Shown here: in pieces, positions 48,274 to 56,228 of the stretch
Layout of the letters: every line of letters begins with the position of its first letter
How positions within the stretch are numbered: the stretch's first letter is position 1
Source of the DNA: Nonomuraea solani
GTDB taxonomy: Bacteria; Actinomycetota; Actinomycetes; Streptosporangiales; Streptosporangiaceae
Reading direction: 5' to 3'
Assembly: GCF_900108335.1 (NCBI RefSeq)
Contig: NZ_FNVT01000003.1
Location: forward strand, 415,563 to 479,562
Length of the DNA stretch: 64,000 nucleotides
Position numbers and translations under genes: made by a program
Notes under the pieces: generated by a model
The model's input: only the letters and a program-made list of their open reading frames with translations
The model's database searches: none
What the model was told of the DNA's origin: nothing

Positions 48274-49641
48274 ATGCTGCACGTGTCCGGAACCCATCTC
48301 GTCACGGACGACCACGAGCCGGTACGACTGCGGGGGGTGGGTCTCGGGGGCTGGCTGAACATGGAGAACTTCATCACCGGCTACCCCGCCAACGAGAGCT
48401 CCATGCGGTACGCCGTGCGCGCCGTCATCGGTGACGAGCGCGCCGAGCTGTTCTTCGACCGGCTGCTGGCCTCGTTCTTCACCGAGCAGGACGCGGCCCT
48501 GCTGGCCGGGCTGGGCATGAACTGCGTACGCATCCCCGTCAACTACCACCACTGGGAGTCGGACGACCGGCCCCTGGAGATCGACCCGCGCGGCTTCCGC
48601 CACCTGGACCGGGTGATCGGCCTGCTGGGTGCGCACGGCATCTACAGCGTGATCGACCTGCACGCCCTGCCCGGCGCCCAGAACCAGCACTGGCACTCCG
48701 ACAATCCCACGCACGTGGCCGCGTTCTGGCAGCACCGGCACTTCCAGGACCGGGCGGTGCGCCTGTGGGAGGTCATCGCGGACCACTACCGCGACCATCC
48801 GTGGGTGGCCGGGTACAACCCGGTCAACGAGCCGGCCGACCTGACGGGCAAGGTCATCGGCCCCTTCTACGACCGCCTGGTCAAGGCCGTCCGGGCGGCC
48901 GACCCGGGCCACGTCCTGTTCCTGGACGGCAACACCTACTCCACCGATTTCTCGATATTTCGGGAGGTGTATGAGAACACGGTCTTCGTCATGCACGACT
49001 ATGCCCTGGCCGGGTTCGCCCACGGCGGCCCCTATCCCGGGTACACCCGCGGCGAATGGTGCGACAAGAACCAGCTGGAGGCCCAGTTCGCCACGCGGTC
49101 CCGCTTCCAGCGCGAGACGGGCACGCCGCTGTGGGTGGGCGAGTTCGGGCCCGTCTACACCGGCGACCCGGCCATGGACCGGCAGCGCTACCAGGTCCTG
49201 CGCGACCAGCTCGCGATCTACGACGCCCAGGACGTGGGCTGGTCGCTGTGGACGTACAAGGACGTGGGGTTGCAGGGGCTGGTGCACGCCGCGGGGCCGT
49301 ACGTGGACCGGTTCGGCGCCTTCATCGCCAAGAAGCGGCGGCTCGGGGCCGATCGGTGGGGCTCGACCATGGAGGAGTCGGCCGACGTGCTCGCTCCTCT
49401 GCACGCGCTGGTGGAGACCGAGTTCCCGGACTGGCGGCCGTACCCGTGGGGTGCCCGCTACCAGGCCGACGACCTGATCAGGCACATCCTCATCGCCCAG
49501 GCGCTGCTGCCCGAGTACGCCGAGTTGTTCCGCGGGCTCGGCGACGAGGAGCTGCTCGCCCTGGCCGACTCGTTCCTCCTGGACCGATGCGTACACCGCC
49601 ACCCCCTCCTCGACCTGCTGGCCGACAACCTCACCCGGTGA
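48274..49641 (+). CDS. Cytoplasmic GH5-family beta-glycosidase
   Basis: A 455-residue glycoside hydrolase family 5 enzyme. LRGVGLGGWLNMENFITGYP is the family's start, NCVRIPVNYHHWE and SVIDLHALPG follow. The acid/base is Glu186 (NPVNEPAD) and the nucleophile Glu290 (LWVGEFGP), with WSLWTYKDVG after it. No signal peptide, so it hydrolyses the imported oligosaccharide inside the cell, as an exo-glucanase- or beta-glucosidase-like activity. The start ATG 48274 lies 7 bp after the permease stop. A C-terminal helical part (about 370-455) is unusual for GH5 and unassigned. Confidence 0.93.
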   Translation: MLHVSGTHLVTDDHEPVRLRGVGLGGWLNMENFITGYPANESSMRYAVRAVIGDERAELFFDRLLASFFTEQDAALLAGLGMNCVRIPVNYHHWESDDRPLEIDPRGFRHLDRVIGLLGAHGIYSVIDLHALPGAQNQHWHSDNPTHVAAFWQHRHFQDRAVRLWEVIADHYRDHPWVAGYNPVNEPADLTGKVIGPFYDRLVKAVRAADPGHVLFLDGNTYSTDFSIFREVYENTVFVMHDYALAGFAHGGPYPGYTRGEWCDKNQLEAQFATRSRFQRETGTPLWVGEFGPVYTGDPAMDRQRYQVLRDQLAIYDAQDVGWSLWTYKDVGLQGLVHAAGPYVDRFGAFIAKKRRLGADRWGSTMEESADVLAPLHALVETEFPDWRPYPWGARYQADDLIRHILIAQALLPEYAELFRGLGDEELLALADSFLLDRCVHRHPLLDLLADNLTR

Positions 49642-49674
49642 GGGCTTGCGTGCGGAACCTCCGGCTGTCCTAAT

Positions 49675-49691
49675 TTAGGCAAGCCTTTCCT
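49675..49691. promoter_or_regulatory. IdeR/DmdR-type iron box upstream of efeU
   Basis: TTAGGCAAGCCTTTCCT matches the actinobacterial iron-box consensus TTAGGTWAGSCTWACCTAA at most positions, including TTAGG and the CCT ends. It lies 18 bp before the efeU GTG, so iron-loaded IdeR/DmdR would block the operon. Confidence 0.75.
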
Positions 49692-49709
49692 CATCGAGGA
49701 GGAGTGCCG

Positions 49710-50522
49710 GTGTCCGCCAGTTTCCTCATCGGCTTACGCGAGGGGCTTGAGGCGACGCTCGTCGTCTCGGTCCTCATCGCCTTCCTGGTCAAGAGCGACC
49801 GCAGGGACAAACTCCCCCATGTCTGGGCCGGGGTCGGCGCGGCCATCACGCTGTCGGTGGCGTTCGGGGCGCTGCTGACCTTCACCGCGGCGCGCCTCGA
49901 CTTCACCTCGCAGGAGCTGTTCGAGGCGATCACGTCGCTGCTCGCCGTCGCGTTCGTCACCTGGATGATCTTCTGGATGCGCCGGACGGCCCGGGCCCTC
50001 TCCGGCGAGCTGCGGGACAGGCTCTCCGAGGCGCTCACGATGGGCTCGTTCGCCGTCGTCGTGATGGCGTTCCTGGCCGTGGCGCGCGAGGGGCTGGAGA
50101 CGGTGCTGCTGTTCTTCGCCGCCGCGCGGGGCGCCGCCACGACCGCGGAGCCGCTGATCGGCATCTGCCTGGGGCTGCTCACGTCCGTGGTGATCGGCTG
50201 GGCCCTCTACCGCGGGGCTGTGCGGATCAACCTGTCCAGATTTTTCACCTGGACGGGGCTGCTGCTGATCCTGGTCGCCGCCGGGATCTTCAAGTACGCC
50301 GTGCACGACCTCCAGGAGGCCGGCGTGCTGCCGGGCCTGAACACGCACGCCTTCGACCTCAGCGCCGTGCTGCCGGCCGACTCCTGGTACGGCGCGCTGC
50401 TCACCGGGATGCTCAACATCACCCCGCAGCCCTCGGTCCTGGAGGTCGTGGCCTGGGCCGCCTACCTCGTACCGACGCTCGTCCTCTTCCTGCGCCCGCA
50501 ACGGGTGACGACGCCCGCCTGA
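49710..50522 (+). CDS. efeU: Iron permease EfeU (FTR1 family)
   Basis: A 270-residue integral membrane protein with seven predicted helices. Two R-E-x-x-E iron-relay motifs, REGLE at 10-14 and REGLE at about 126-130, are those of FTR1/EfeU, which moves ferric iron across the inner membrane. GTG 49710 is chosen because GAGGAGG (49696-49702) ends 7 bp upstream; GTG 49704 would be too close. Leu9 is a TTA codon (49734-49736). First gene of efeUOB under an iron box. Confidence 0.95.
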   Translation: MSASFLIGLREGLEATLVVSVLIAFLVKSDRRDKLPHVWAGVGAAITLSVAFGALLTFTAARLDFTSQELFEAITSLLAVAFVTWMIFWMRRTARALSGELRDRLSEALTMGSFAVVVMAFLAVAREGLETVLLFFAAARGAATTAEPLIGICLGLLTSVVIGWALYRGAVRINLSRFFTWTGLLLILVAAGIFKYAVHDLQEAGVLPGLNTHAFDLSAVLPADSWYGALLTGMLNITPQPSVLEVVAWAAYLVPTLVLFLRPQRVTTPA

Positions 50523-50533
50523 ACAGGAGCATC

Positions 50534-51664
50534 ATGCGTACCGCAATCCGCCTGTCCTCCGGTGTGCTCGCCCTGGCGGCGCTGACCGCCTGCGGCTCCG
50601 GGACCGCTCCCGCGCCCTCCGGGTCCGCCGCGCCCGGCAAGGTCGCCGTGGCCGCGTCCGACACCGAGTGCAAGGTCGCCGCGGCCGAGGTCGCCGCGGG
50701 CACCACCACGTTCGCGATCACGAACGGCGGCACCAAGGTCACCGAGTTCTACGTGTACGCCCCGGGCGACCGGGTCATGGCCGAGGTGGAGAACATCGTC
50801 CCCGGGCTGACCAGGGAGCTCATCGCCGAGTTGCCGGCGGGCGCGTACGAGACCGCGTGCAAACCCGGCATGGTGGGCAAGGGCCTCCGCAACGCGCTCA
50901 AGGTGACGGGCGAGCACAAGCCGCTCAACGCCGACGCCAAGCTGGCCGAGGCCACGAAGAGCTACCAGCGTTACGTGAAGTCCCAGAGCGACACGCTGCT
51001 GGTCAAGACGCAGGAGTTCGTGGACGCGGTCAAGGCGGGCGACATCGAGAAGGGCAAGGCGCTCTTCCCGGTGTCGCGGACGTACTGGGAGCGCATCGAG
51101 CCGGTCGCGGAGATCTTCGGCGACCTCGACCCGGCGATCGACGGCCGCGAGGCGGACCTGGCCGAGGGCGACGAGTGGACCGGTTTCCACAAGATCGAGA
51201 AGGATCTGTGGATCCACAAGGACATCAGCAAGAGCGGCCCCATGGCCGACAAGCTGATCACGGACGTCAAGACCATCGTGGCCAAGGCCAACGCCACCGA
51301 GCTGACCCCGCTCAACCTGGCCAACGGCGCCAAGGAGCTGCTCGACGAGGTCGCCACCGGGAAGATCACCGGCGAGGAGGACGTCTGGTCGCACACCGAC
51401 CTGTGGGACTTCGACGCCAACCTCGACGGTTCCAAGGCGGCCGTGCAGGCGCTGCGGCCGGTGCTCGAAGAGCGGGCTCCCGATCTGGTCAAGACGCTGG
51501 ACGAGAAGTTCGCCGCGGCCGAGGCGGCCCTCGCGGTGCACCAGAAGGGCGACGGCTGGCGGCTGCACAACGAGCTCTCCAAGGCCGAGCTGAAGACGCT
51601 GTCGGACGCCATCAACGCGCTGGGCGAGCCGATCAGCCGGATCGCTCCGATTGTCGCGAAATAG
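50534..51664 (+). CDS. efeO: Iron uptake system component EfeO
   Basis: A 376-residue lipoprotein-type component (lipobox ALTAC, Cys20) with an N-terminal cupredoxin-like domain (about 35-130) and a C-terminal M75 (imelysin-like) domain whose metal motif HxxE is His219-Glu222 (FHKIEKD). It would capture iron outside the membrane and hand it to EfeU. AGGAG precedes ATG 50534, 11 bp after efeU. Middle gene of efeUOB. Confidence 0.95.
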   Translation: MRTAIRLSSGVLALAALTACGSGTAPAPSGSAAPGKVAVAASDTECKVAAAEVAAGTTTFAITNGGTKVTEFYVYAPGDRVMAEVENIVPGLTRELIAELPAGAYETACKPGMVGKGLRNALKVTGEHKPLNADAKLAEATKSYQRYVKSQSDTLLVKTQEFVDAVKAGDIEKGKALFPVSRTYWERIEPVAEIFGDLDPAIDGREADLAEGDEWTGFHKIEKDLWIHKDISKSGPMADKLITDVKTIVAKANATELTPLNLANGAKELLDEVATGKITGEEDVWSHTDLWDFDANLDGSKAAVQALRPVLEERAPDLVKTLDEKFAAAEAALAVHQKGDGWRLHNELSKAELKTLSDAINALGEPISRIAPIVAK

Positions 51665-51673
51665 GGGGACGTC

Positions 51674-52936
51674 ATGACGCCAAAGCCACCCGTCAGCAGG
51701 CGGAAGCTGCTCGGGTTCGGCGCGGCGGGAGCAGCCGCGCTGGGCGCGGGGGCGGTGGCCGCGCGGTCGCTGCTGGACGAGCCGCCCGTGGCGCACGCCT
51801 CGTCGGCCTCCGACCCGTTCCCCTTCTACGGGCAGTATCAGGCGGGCATCGTCACGCCCGCGCAGGACCGGCTGCACTTCGTCTCCTTCGACGTCACCAC
51901 GGACGAGCGAGCCGAGCTGGTGGAGCTGCTGCAGGACTGGACGGCCGCGGCGGCGCGGCTGACGCAGGGCAGGGAGGCGGGCTCGTACGGCGCGGTGGGC
52001 GGCGCTCCCGAGGCGGCGCCCGACGACACGGGCGAGGCGCTGGGGCTGCCCGCCTCCGGGCTGACGCTGACGGTCGGGTTCGGGGGCTCGCTGTTCGACG
52101 GGCGGTTCGGGCTGGCGGGGCGGCGCCCGGCCGCTCTCGCCGATCTGCCGAAATTTCCGGGAGAGCTGCTGAATCCCGAAATTTCGGGAGGTGACGTCTG
52201 TGTCCAGGCGTGCGCCCACGACCCGCAGGTCGCCGTGCACGCCATCCGCAACCTCGCCAGGATCGGTTTCGGCAAGGTCTCCGTACGCTGGTCGCAACTC
52301 GGCTTCGGCCGCACCTCCTCGACCTCGCGGGCCCAGGCCACCCCGCGCAACCTCATGGGCTTCAAGGACGGCACCAACAACCTCAAACTGGAGGACTCCG
52401 CGCTGCTGCGCGACCACCTCTGGGCGGCGGCGCAGGACGGCAGCCCTTGGATGGCGGGCGGCAGCTACCTGGTCACCAGGAAGATCCGCATGACGGTCGA
52501 GACCTGGGACCGTACGTCGCTGGCCGAGCAGGAGCAGATCTTCGGCAGGAACAAGGGCGAGGGCGCGCCGCTGGGCAAGAAGGCGGAGTTCGACACGCCG
52601 GACTTCACCGCGAAGGGCCCGGACGGGGAGTTGCACATCAAGAGCGACGCCCACGTACGGCTGGCGCACCCGAGCGCCCACGGCGAGGCGCGGCTGCTGC
52701 GGCGCGGCTACAACTTCGTGGACGGCTCCGACGGGCTCGGCCGGCTGGACGCGGGGCTGTTCTTCATCGCCTACCAGCGCGACCCGCGCAAGCAGTTCGT
52801 GCCGGTACAGATGAGCCTGGCCAAGAGCGATCCGCTGAACGAGTACATCAAGCACGTCTCCAGCGGGCTGTTCGCGTGCCCGCCGGGGGTGCGGGACGCG
52901 AGTGACTATTGGGGGCGCACACTGTTCGAAGGGTGA
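51674..52936 (+). CDS. efeB: Deferrochelatase/peroxidase EfeB (DyP type)
   Basis: A 420-residue dye-decolourising peroxidase exported by the Tat pathway (twin arginine SRRKLLGFG, Arg9-Arg10, hydrophobic stretch to about residue 35). The heme-pocket motif GFKDG is at 229-233 with the acid Asp232, and the proximal ligand His327 in AHVRLAHP. It oxidises ferrous iron or removes iron from heme and completes the ferrous-iron import system. Last gene of the operon. A perfect 16-bp palindrome TCCCGAAATTTCGGGA lies inside the coding sequence (52174-52189) and probably has no separate role. Confidence 0.95.
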   Translation: MTPKPPVSRRKLLGFGAAGAAALGAGAVAARSLLDEPPVAHASSASDPFPFYGQYQAGIVTPAQDRLHFVSFDVTTDERAELVELLQDWTAAAARLTQGREAGSYGAVGGAPEAAPDDTGEALGLPASGLTLTVGFGGSLFDGRFGLAGRRPAALADLPKFPGELLNPEISGGDVCVQACAHDPQVAVHAIRNLARIGFGKVSVRWSQLGFGRTSSTSRAQATPRNLMGFKDGTNNLKLEDSALLRDHLWAAAQDGSPWMAGGSYLVTRKIRMTVETWDRTSLAEQEQIFGRNKGEGAPLGKKAEFDTPDFTAKGPDGELHIKSDAHVRLAHPSAHGEARLLRRGYNFVDGSDGLGRLDAGLFFIAYQRDPRKQFVPVQMSLAKSDPLNEYIKHVSSGLFACPPGVRDASDYWGRTLFEG

Positions 52937-52996
52937 TTTGTCGGGTGGATCTGGTAGGACAGGAGCCGCCGAATCCCCCCGACTCTAGGACCATCC

Positions 52997-53944
52997 GTGA
53001 CCGAGCGACCGAGCCACTGGGACGAGTACACCGAGAGCTACGCCGGGCTGCCCGTGGCCTTCTCGCCCCTCCCCGAAGAGAGTTCACCGCCGGACGTCGC
53101 CGCCTGGCGCATCCATGGCAGCGACTGGGAGCACAACGACTCCCCCAAACGGATCTCCGAAAGTTTCGACTGGTTCTTCGAGCACGTCGACACCGGGAAG
53201 GTCACGGCCATCGTGATCGGCGGGTGGGAGGACTCCGGCGACAAGGACAGCGGGGAGATCGTCGCCCGGCTGGCCGACAACGCCGACCGGCTGCCCGGGC
53301 TGCGGTCCCTGTTCTTGGGCGCGATGACCCCGGAGGAGAACGAGATCTCCTGGATCCAGCAGTCCGACGTCACGCCGCTGCTGAAGGCGTACCCGAGGCT
53401 GGAGCGCCTGGAGGTGCGCGGCGGCAACGGGCTGGGGTTCGAGCCGGTGCGGCACGAGTCGCTGCGGACGCTCAGGTTCGAGAGCGGCGGCCTGCCCGCG
53501 CGGGTCGTGCGCGGCGTCGGCGACAGCGATCTGCCCGCGCTGGAGCACCTGGAGATCTGGTTCGGCGACGAGAACTACGGCGGCGACTCCAGGGTGACCG
53601 ACTGCGCGGCCGTCCTGACCGGCGAGCGGCTGCCCGCTCTGCGCTACCTGGGCCTGCAGAACTGCCCGTTCGCGGACGACCTCGCCGCCGCGCTGGCCGC
53701 CGCGCCGGTCGTGGCCCGGCTTGAGGAGCTCAACCTGTCGATGAGCGCGTTCGGCGACGCGGGCGCGGAGGCGCTGCTGTCCGGCCAGCCCCTCACCCAC
53801 CTGCGCCGGCTCGACCTCGACCATCACTTCGTGGGCGAGGAGATGATGGCCCGCCTGGTGGCGGCGCTGCCCGGCGTCGAGGTCCTGCTCACCGACCGGC
53901 AGTCGTCGCACGGCGACTGGCTGTACGTCGCCGTGGGCGAGTGA
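52997..53944 (+). CDS. STM4015-family protein (leucine-rich-repeat-like)
   Basis: A 315-residue protein of the STM4015 family. The N-terminal part (1-100) has WRIHGSDWEHND and TAIVIGGWEDSGDKDSGEIV. The C-terminal 200 residues form leucine-rich ladder repeats (LPALEHLEIWFG, LPALRYLGLQNC, VVARLEELNLSM, LTHLRRLDLDHH). Function is unknown; it is the first gene of the conserved STM4015-4011 cluster. GTG 52997 follows AGGA. Its C-terminal half is repeated in the next gene. Confidence 0.9.
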   Translation: MTERPSHWDEYTESYAGLPVAFSPLPEESSPPDVAAWRIHGSDWEHNDSPKRISESFDWFFEHVDTGKVTAIVIGGWEDSGDKDSGEIVARLADNADRLPGLRSLFLGAMTPEENEISWIQQSDVTPLLKAYPRLERLEVRGGNGLGFEPVRHESLRTLRFESGGLPARVVRGVGDSDLPALEHLEIWFGDENYGGDSRVTDCAAVLTGERLPALRYLGLQNCPFADDLAAALAAAPVVARLEELNLSMSAFGDAGAEALLSGQPLTHLRRLDLDHHFVGEEMMARLVAALPGVEVLLTDRQSSHGDWLYVAVGE

Positions 53945-53945
53945 C

Positions 53946-54353
53946 ATGGCGCTGGAGCACCTGGAGTTGTGGCTGGGCGTGGAGAGCTACGGCGGCGACC
54001 ACACGGTCGCCGACCTCGACGGCATCCTGTCGGGTGCGCGGCTGCCCGCGCTGAGACGGCTCGGCCTGCGCAACAGCGAGCAGCAGGACGAGGTCGCCGC
54101 CGCCGTGGCCGCCGCGCCGGTCGTCGCCCGCCTGGAGGCGCTCAGCCTGGGCATGGGCACGCTCTCCGACCGGGGCGCGGAGGCCCTGCTCAGCGGCCAG
54201 CCGCTGACCCACCTGAGCGCGCTCGACCTCGGCCATCACTTCCTCAGTGACGCGATGGCGGCCCGTCTCCGGAGTGCGCTGCCCGGGGTGGCCGTCGATG
54301 TGAGCGACCAGCAGGCGGACGACGACTGGCTTTACACGGCGGTGAGCGAGTGA
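53946..54353 (+). CDS. Partial tandem duplicate of the STM4015 gene (C-terminal repeats only)
   Basis: A 135-residue protein that aligns end to end with the last ~137 residues of the upstream gene. ALEHLELWLGVESYGGDHT matches ALEHLEIWFGDENYGGDSR, and AEALLSGQPLTHL and DDDWLYTAVSE match AEALLSGQPLTHL and HGDWLYVAVGE. The two share GCGCTGGAGCACCTGGAG at 53537 and 53949, which marks the duplication point. It starts 2 bp after the previous stop and overlaps the next gene by 4 bp, so it is in the operon and probably made. It lacks the N-terminal domain. Confidence 0.85.
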   Translation: MALEHLELWLGVESYGGDHTVADLDGILSGARLPALRRLGLRNSEQQDEVAAAVAAAPVVARLEALSLGMGTLSDRGAEALLSGQPLTHLSALDLGHHFLSDAMAARLRSALPGVAVDVSDQQADDDWLYTAVSE

Positions 54354-55426
54354 CGGTGCGCTTCACCGCCGTCGGGACGCCGGAGGAGATGCGTTTCGCC
54401 GTTGTCGGGACGCCTGAGGATCGGCGGGTCACGCTGTTCCGCGACGCGGTGGTCGCGCGGGGGCTCGCGGAACCGCACGTCATCCCGTGGCGGGACGTGC
54501 TGGCCGGGCGGGAGTTCGGCGCGCCGGAGGGGTCGCTGCTGCGGATCGACTCCCCCGGCGAGGACGCCAGGGCCGACGCGCTGCTGCGCGGGCCTGGCGA
54601 TCCGGCGCGGGCGGGCGGCGGCGCGGCCTGGTATCGGGCCTTCATGGCCGGGCTGGAGCGGGTCACCGCGCTTCCGGGCGTGCGGCCGCTGAGCGATATG
54701 GGCGAGATCGGGGTGATGTTCGACAAGCGGCGCTGTCACGCGGTGCTGGCGGCGGCCGGGGTGCCGGTGCCGGCCGCGTTCGAGGCCCGGTCGTACGACG
54801 AGTTGCGGGACGGCATGACGGCGCGCGGCTGGGCCAGGGTGTTCGTGAAGCCGGCCCACGGGTCGTCGGCGTCCGGGGTGATCGCCTTCCAGGCCCACGC
54901 CGGCCGCCTCAAGGCCGTCACGTCGGCCACGTGGGTCGACGGGGTGCTGTGCAACTCGCTGCGGGTCCGTACGGTGACGGACGAGGCGGAGGCGCGGCGG
55001 CTGGTCGACTTCCTGGCGGCCGACGGGCTGCACGTCGAGCAGTGGTTTCCCAAGGCGTCCACCGGCGGGCGGGCGTTCGACCTGCGGGTGGTGACCGTGG
55101 CCGGGCGGCCGACGCACGCGGTGGTGCGCACGAGCCGCGTCCCCATGACGAACCTGCACCTCGGCGGCACGCGGGGCGACCTGGAGACGGTACGCGGGCG
55201 GCCCGGGCTGTGGGAGCGGGTGCTGGAGGTGTGCGCGCGGGCGGCCGGCTGTTTTCCGCGCAGTCTGAGCACCGGGGTCGATGTGATGGTCGGGGCGGAC
55301 TGGCGGTCGGTGGCCGTGGCGGAGGTCAACGCGTTCGGGGATCTGCTACCGGGATTAGGGGATTTTTCGGGACATGGGCGGGACACGTACGCCGAACAGG
55401 TCGAGGCGGTCGTCGGTGGGCGCTGA
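54350..55426 (+). CDS. STM4014-family protein (ATP-grasp-like)
   Basis: A 358-residue protein of the STM4014 family with an ATP-grasp-like core: FVKPAHGSSASGVIAFQAH (ATP-binding loop, about 165-183), DLRVVTVAGRPTHAVVRTSR and VDVMVGADWRSVAVAEVNAF, where the last Asn/Glu would bind Mg-ATP. It probably ligates an amine to a carboxylate in the cluster's pathway. GTG 54350 overlaps the previous stop (GTGA). The first 12 residues duplicate the family's usual start (see RFTAVGTPE then RFAVVGTPE), so ATG 54389 may be the ancestral start. TTA codon at 55355-55357. Confidence 0.88.
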   Translation: MTVRFTAVGTPEEMRFAVVGTPEDRRVTLFRDAVVARGLAEPHVIPWRDVLAGREFGAPEGSLLRIDSPGEDARADALLRGPGDPARAGGGAAWYRAFMAGLERVTALPGVRPLSDMGEIGVMFDKRRCHAVLAAAGVPVPAAFEARSYDELRDGMTARGWARVFVKPAHGSSASGVIAFQAHAGRLKAVTSATWVDGVLCNSLRVRTVTDEAEARRLVDFLAADGLHVEQWFPKASTGGRAFDLRVVTVAGRPTHAVVRTSRVPMTNLHLGGTRGDLETVRGRPGLWERVLEVCARAAGCFPRSLSTGVDVMVGADWRSVAVAEVNAFGDLLPGLGDFSGHGRDTYAEQVEAVVGGR

Positions 55427-55436
55427 CCGGCTGGAC

Positions 55437-56228
55437 ATGAACACGATCATCGGCACCCACGATCTTCTCCTCGTCACGCTCGACACGCTGCGCTACGACG
55501 TGGCGGCCGAGCTGGCGGCGGCCGGGCTGCTGCCGAACCTGCTCCCGGCGGGCGCGCGCTGGGAGCGCCGGCACAGTCCGGGCAGCTTCACCTACGCCTC
55601 GCACGCCGCCATGTTCGCCGGTTTCCTGCCCACGCCGGTGACCCCCGGGCCGCATCCCCGGCTGTTCGCGGCCACGTTCCCGGGTAGCGAGAGCACGGCG
55701 GACGGCACCTGGGTGTTCGACGCGCCCGACCTGCCGGCGGGGCTCGCGCGGGCCGGGTATCACACGGTTTGCGTCGGCGGGGTCGGGTTCTTCAACAAGC
55801 TGACCCCGCTCGGGTCCGCGCTGCCGGGCCTGTTCGCCGAGAGCCACTGGGAGCCGGAGTTCGGCGTGACGAACCCCGCCTCGCTGGAGCACCAGATCGA
55901 CCGCGCCGCCGAGGTGCTGCGGGACGTACGCGAACCGGTCTTCCTGTTCGTCAACGTGTCGGCTCTGCACCAGCCGAACCACCACTATCTGCCGGGGGCG
56001 GCGGGCGACTCCGTGGAGAGCCACGCGGCCGCCCTGCGGTACGTCGACCGCCACATCGGCCGCCTGTACGCCCTCATGACCCGCCGCCGTCCCTGCCTGG
56101 CGATCGTCTGTTCCGACCACGGCACGGCGTACGGCGAGGACGGGCACATCGGCCACCGGATCGGCCACGAGGTCGTCTGGACGGTTCCCTACACCCATTT
56201 CGTCCTGGAGCACCATGCGGCCGTATGA
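55437..56228 (+). CDS. STM4013/SEN3800-family hydrolase (alkaline-phosphatase superfamily)
   Basis: A 263-residue metal hydrolase related to sulfatases and phosphopentomutases. The first metal Asp is Asp16 (LLVTLDTLRYDV). The nucleophile Thr/Ser lies in GSFTYASHAAMFAGF (about 48-62). C-terminal ligands are in VCSDHGTAYGEDGHIGHRIG (about 226-245). It should remove a phosphate, sulfate or phosphonate ester from the pathway product. ATG 55437 is used; GTG 55419 is an alternative that overlaps the previous stop. It overlaps the next gene by 14 bp. Confidence 0.88.
   Translation: MNTIIGTHDLLLVTLDTLRYDVAAELAAAGLLPNLLPAGARWERRHSPGSFTYASHAAMFAGFLPTPVTPGPHPRLFAATFPGSESTADGTWVFDAPDLPAGLARAGYHTVCVGGVGFFNKLTPLGSALPGLFAESHWEPEFGVTNPASLEHQIDRAAEVLRDVREPVFLFVNVSALHQPNHHYLPGAAGDSVESHAAALRYVDRHIGRLYALMTRRRPCLAIVCSDHGTAYGEDGHIGHRIGHEVVWTVPYTHFVLEHHAAV

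Noticed and set aside
52174..52189. Perfect palindrome TCCCGAAATTTCGGGA as an operator
   Set aside because: It lies in the middle of the efeB coding sequence and encodes conserved residues; no promoter is near.
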